This document shows positions 62,948 through 64,000 of a stretch of DNA of 64,000 bases, one piece after another. A program made the position numbers and the translations under genes. This stretch comes from Solwaraspora sp. WMMD791. GTDB lineage: Bacteria; Actinomycetota; Actinomycetes; Mycobacteriales; Micromonosporaceae. The first letter of the stretch is position 1; each line of letters begins with the position of its first letter. The notes under the pieces were generated by a model. That model made no database searches. It was not told where the DNA came from and saw only the letters and a program-made list of their open reading frames with translations. The stretch lies in assembly GCF_029581195.1 (NCBI RefSeq), contig NZ_CP120737.1, positions 5,867,001 to 5,931,000 on the forward strand, written 5' to 3'.

Positions 62948-64000
62948 CCGCCCGGCGGCCCAGCCGTCGAGCACGGGTTCGATGATCCGCCAGCTCTCCT
63001 CGGCCTCTTGGGCCTGGGCGGACAGGCGGGTGTCGCCCTCGATGATCGCCATCAGCAACTGCCCGTACGGGCTGGGCGCCTGGCGGGCGAGTTCGGTGAC
63101 CAGTTCGACCGGTTCCAGGTCGAACGGGTCACCGATGCCGTTGACGTTGAGTTTCAGCGACATCCGGTCCGGGTCCAGCTGCAGCCGCAGCTCGTTGCAC
63201 TGGCTGTCCCGGTCGGCGAAGATCGCGTGCGGCACGTCCGCGAACCGCACCACGATCTCCCGCCGGGCGGCGGCCATCGCCTTGCCGGTACGCAGCCGGA
63301 ACGGCACTCCCGACCACCGCCAGTTGTCGATGTAGACGGTCAACTCGGCGTACGTCTCGGTGCCGCGTGCCGGATCCACCCCGGGCCCGTCGACGTAGCT
63401 GGCCACCGATCGTTCGCCGCCGCGACCGGTCACCGTGCCGGCGGTGTAGCGGCCCCGGACGGTGCAGTGGTCCACGTCGGTGTCGCGGATCGGGCGGACC
63501 GCCCGCAGCACGTCGAGTTTGCGGACCGCCAGATCCGCCGGGTCGATGGTCAGCGGCGGTTCCATCGCCACCAGGGTGAGCAGCTGCAGCAGGTGGTTCT
63601 GCACCATGTCCCGCAGCGCCCCGGCGTGGTCGTAGTAGCTGGCCCGGCCCTGGGCGTCGACCGTTTCGTCGAAGACGATGTCGACGCCGGTGATGTGGGT
63701 GTTGCTCCACAGCGGCTCCAGCACCCGGTTGGCGAACCGCAGCCCGAGCAGGTTCAGCACGGTCTGCTTGGCCAGGAAGTGGTCCACCCGGAACACCCGG
63801 TCGTCGGGCAGCACCTGGTGCAGCACCGTGTTGAGCCGCCGGGCGCTCGCCAGGTCCTCGCCGAACGGTTTCTCCACCACCACCCGGATGCCGGGGGGCA
63901 GGTCACAGCGGCCCAGCGCGACCGCGACCGGCTCGAACAGCCCGTGCGGCAGCGCCAGGTAGACCACCACCGCGTCGTCGCCCCGGCTGGCGGACCCACC
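62900..64000 (-). CDS. zwf: Glucose-6-phosphate 1-dehydrogenase, C-terminal part (cut by window edge)
   Basis: The 3' 366 codons are present; the N-terminal Rossmann motif lies beyond the right edge. Seen are VVEKPFGEDLASA, the active-site stretch RVDHFLAKQ (family RIDHYLGKE), RDMVQNHLLQLL, the C-terminal substrate-binding EL-V and LRTGKAM stretches and a typical C-terminal end. It feeds NADPH from glucose-6-phosphate into the pentose-phosphate pathway. Its 3' end overlaps the DEAD-helicase gene by 48 bp. Confidence 0.9.
   Translation of the reverse strand, partial: GGSASRGDDAVVVYLALPHGLFEPVAVALGRCDLPPGIRVVVEKPFGEDLASARRLNTVLHQVLPDDRVFRVDHFLAKQTVLNLLGLRFANRVLEPLWSNTHITGVDIVFDETVDAQGRASYYDHAGALRDMVQNHLLQLLTLVAMEPPLTIDPADLAVRKLDVLRAVRPIRDTDVDHCTVRGRYTAGTVTGRGGERSVASYVDGPGVDPARGTETYAELTVYIDNWRWSGVPFRLRTGKAMAAARREIVVRFADVPHAIFADRDSQCNELRLQLDPDRMSLKLNVNGIGDPFDLEPVELVTELARQAPSPYGQLLMAIIEGDTRLSAQAQEAEESWRIIEPVLDGWAAGRSPLRDYPAGSTGPRR

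Overview
The window is a gene-dense stretch of chromosome from a high-GC actinobacterium. The GC content is very high, GTG and TTG starts are common, and there is a mycothiol gene (mshB), a fused Ada-AlkA with ogt beside it, an AdnAB-type helicase-nuclease pair and an Sdh1-type sdhCAB operon. Gene order and a GATCTTGCACTTATCGA hairpin fit Micromonosporaceae (Micromonospora-like); the family call is inference. No rRNA, tRNA, CRISPR array, prophage or insertion sequence was seen.

Layout. 1-6.8 kb: 5' end of rmuC, two membrane-protein genes, a three-gene operon (ABM-domain protein, alpha/beta hydrolase, SDR) divergent from an AraC regulator, an SGNH hydrolase and a GNAT enzyme. 7.1-12.3 kb: two tandem secreted LPVTG-anchored proteins built of IPT/TIG repeats, the first with a 516-bp nearly perfect internal duplication. 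12.3-20.2 kb: a methyltransferase, a heterodimeric ABC exporter with one degenerate ATP site, the alkA-ogt alkylation-repair pair and an MFS transporter. 20.4-28.1 kb: three lipoproteins, ychF, a broken Uma2 gene, a secreted lysozyme-like protein with a structured 665-bp upstream region, and PH-domain, PCD-like, MutT and GH12 genes. 28.2-32.5 kb: sdhCAB behind a promoter overlapping an IdeR/DtxR-type iron box. 32.5-38.5 kb: TldD/PmbA-type pair, a DPP-IV-like protein that has lost its catalytic Ser and His, and mshB. 38.5-54.1 kb: the housekeeping block DUF6113-fdxA-dapC ... dapD/dapE-LOG-LOG, interrupted by a SIMPL protein, a GGDEF-EAL protein and a large S8 peptidase. 54.2-64 kb: adnA-adnB, cspA, a DEAD-box helicase and the 3' part of zwf.

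Functional themes: envelope and secreted proteins (TIG pair, lipoproteins, lysozyme-like, GH12, S8 peptidase), DNA repair (rmuC, alkA, ogt, mutT, adnAB), lysine and peptidoglycan precursor synthesis (dapC, dapD, dapE), respiration under probable iron control (sdhCAB), thiol redox (mshB) and RNA/cold response (cspA plus DEAD helicase).

The least explained pattern is a set of short tandem duplications spanning the 3' ends of genes. Four carry the stop codon and have periods of 28, 25, 10 and 37 bp, all equal to 1 modulo 3, so copied stops fall in successive frames; the two three-copy arrays (GGDEF-EAL gene and dapE) put TGA in all three frames. Other items for a second look are twin 15-bp palindromes flanked by a 43-bp direct repeat at 24.2-24.6 kb, the iron box with its roughly 390-nt leader ahead of sdhC, and the DPP-IV-like pseudoenzyme. 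I found no single clear candidate for an entirely new multi-gene system.
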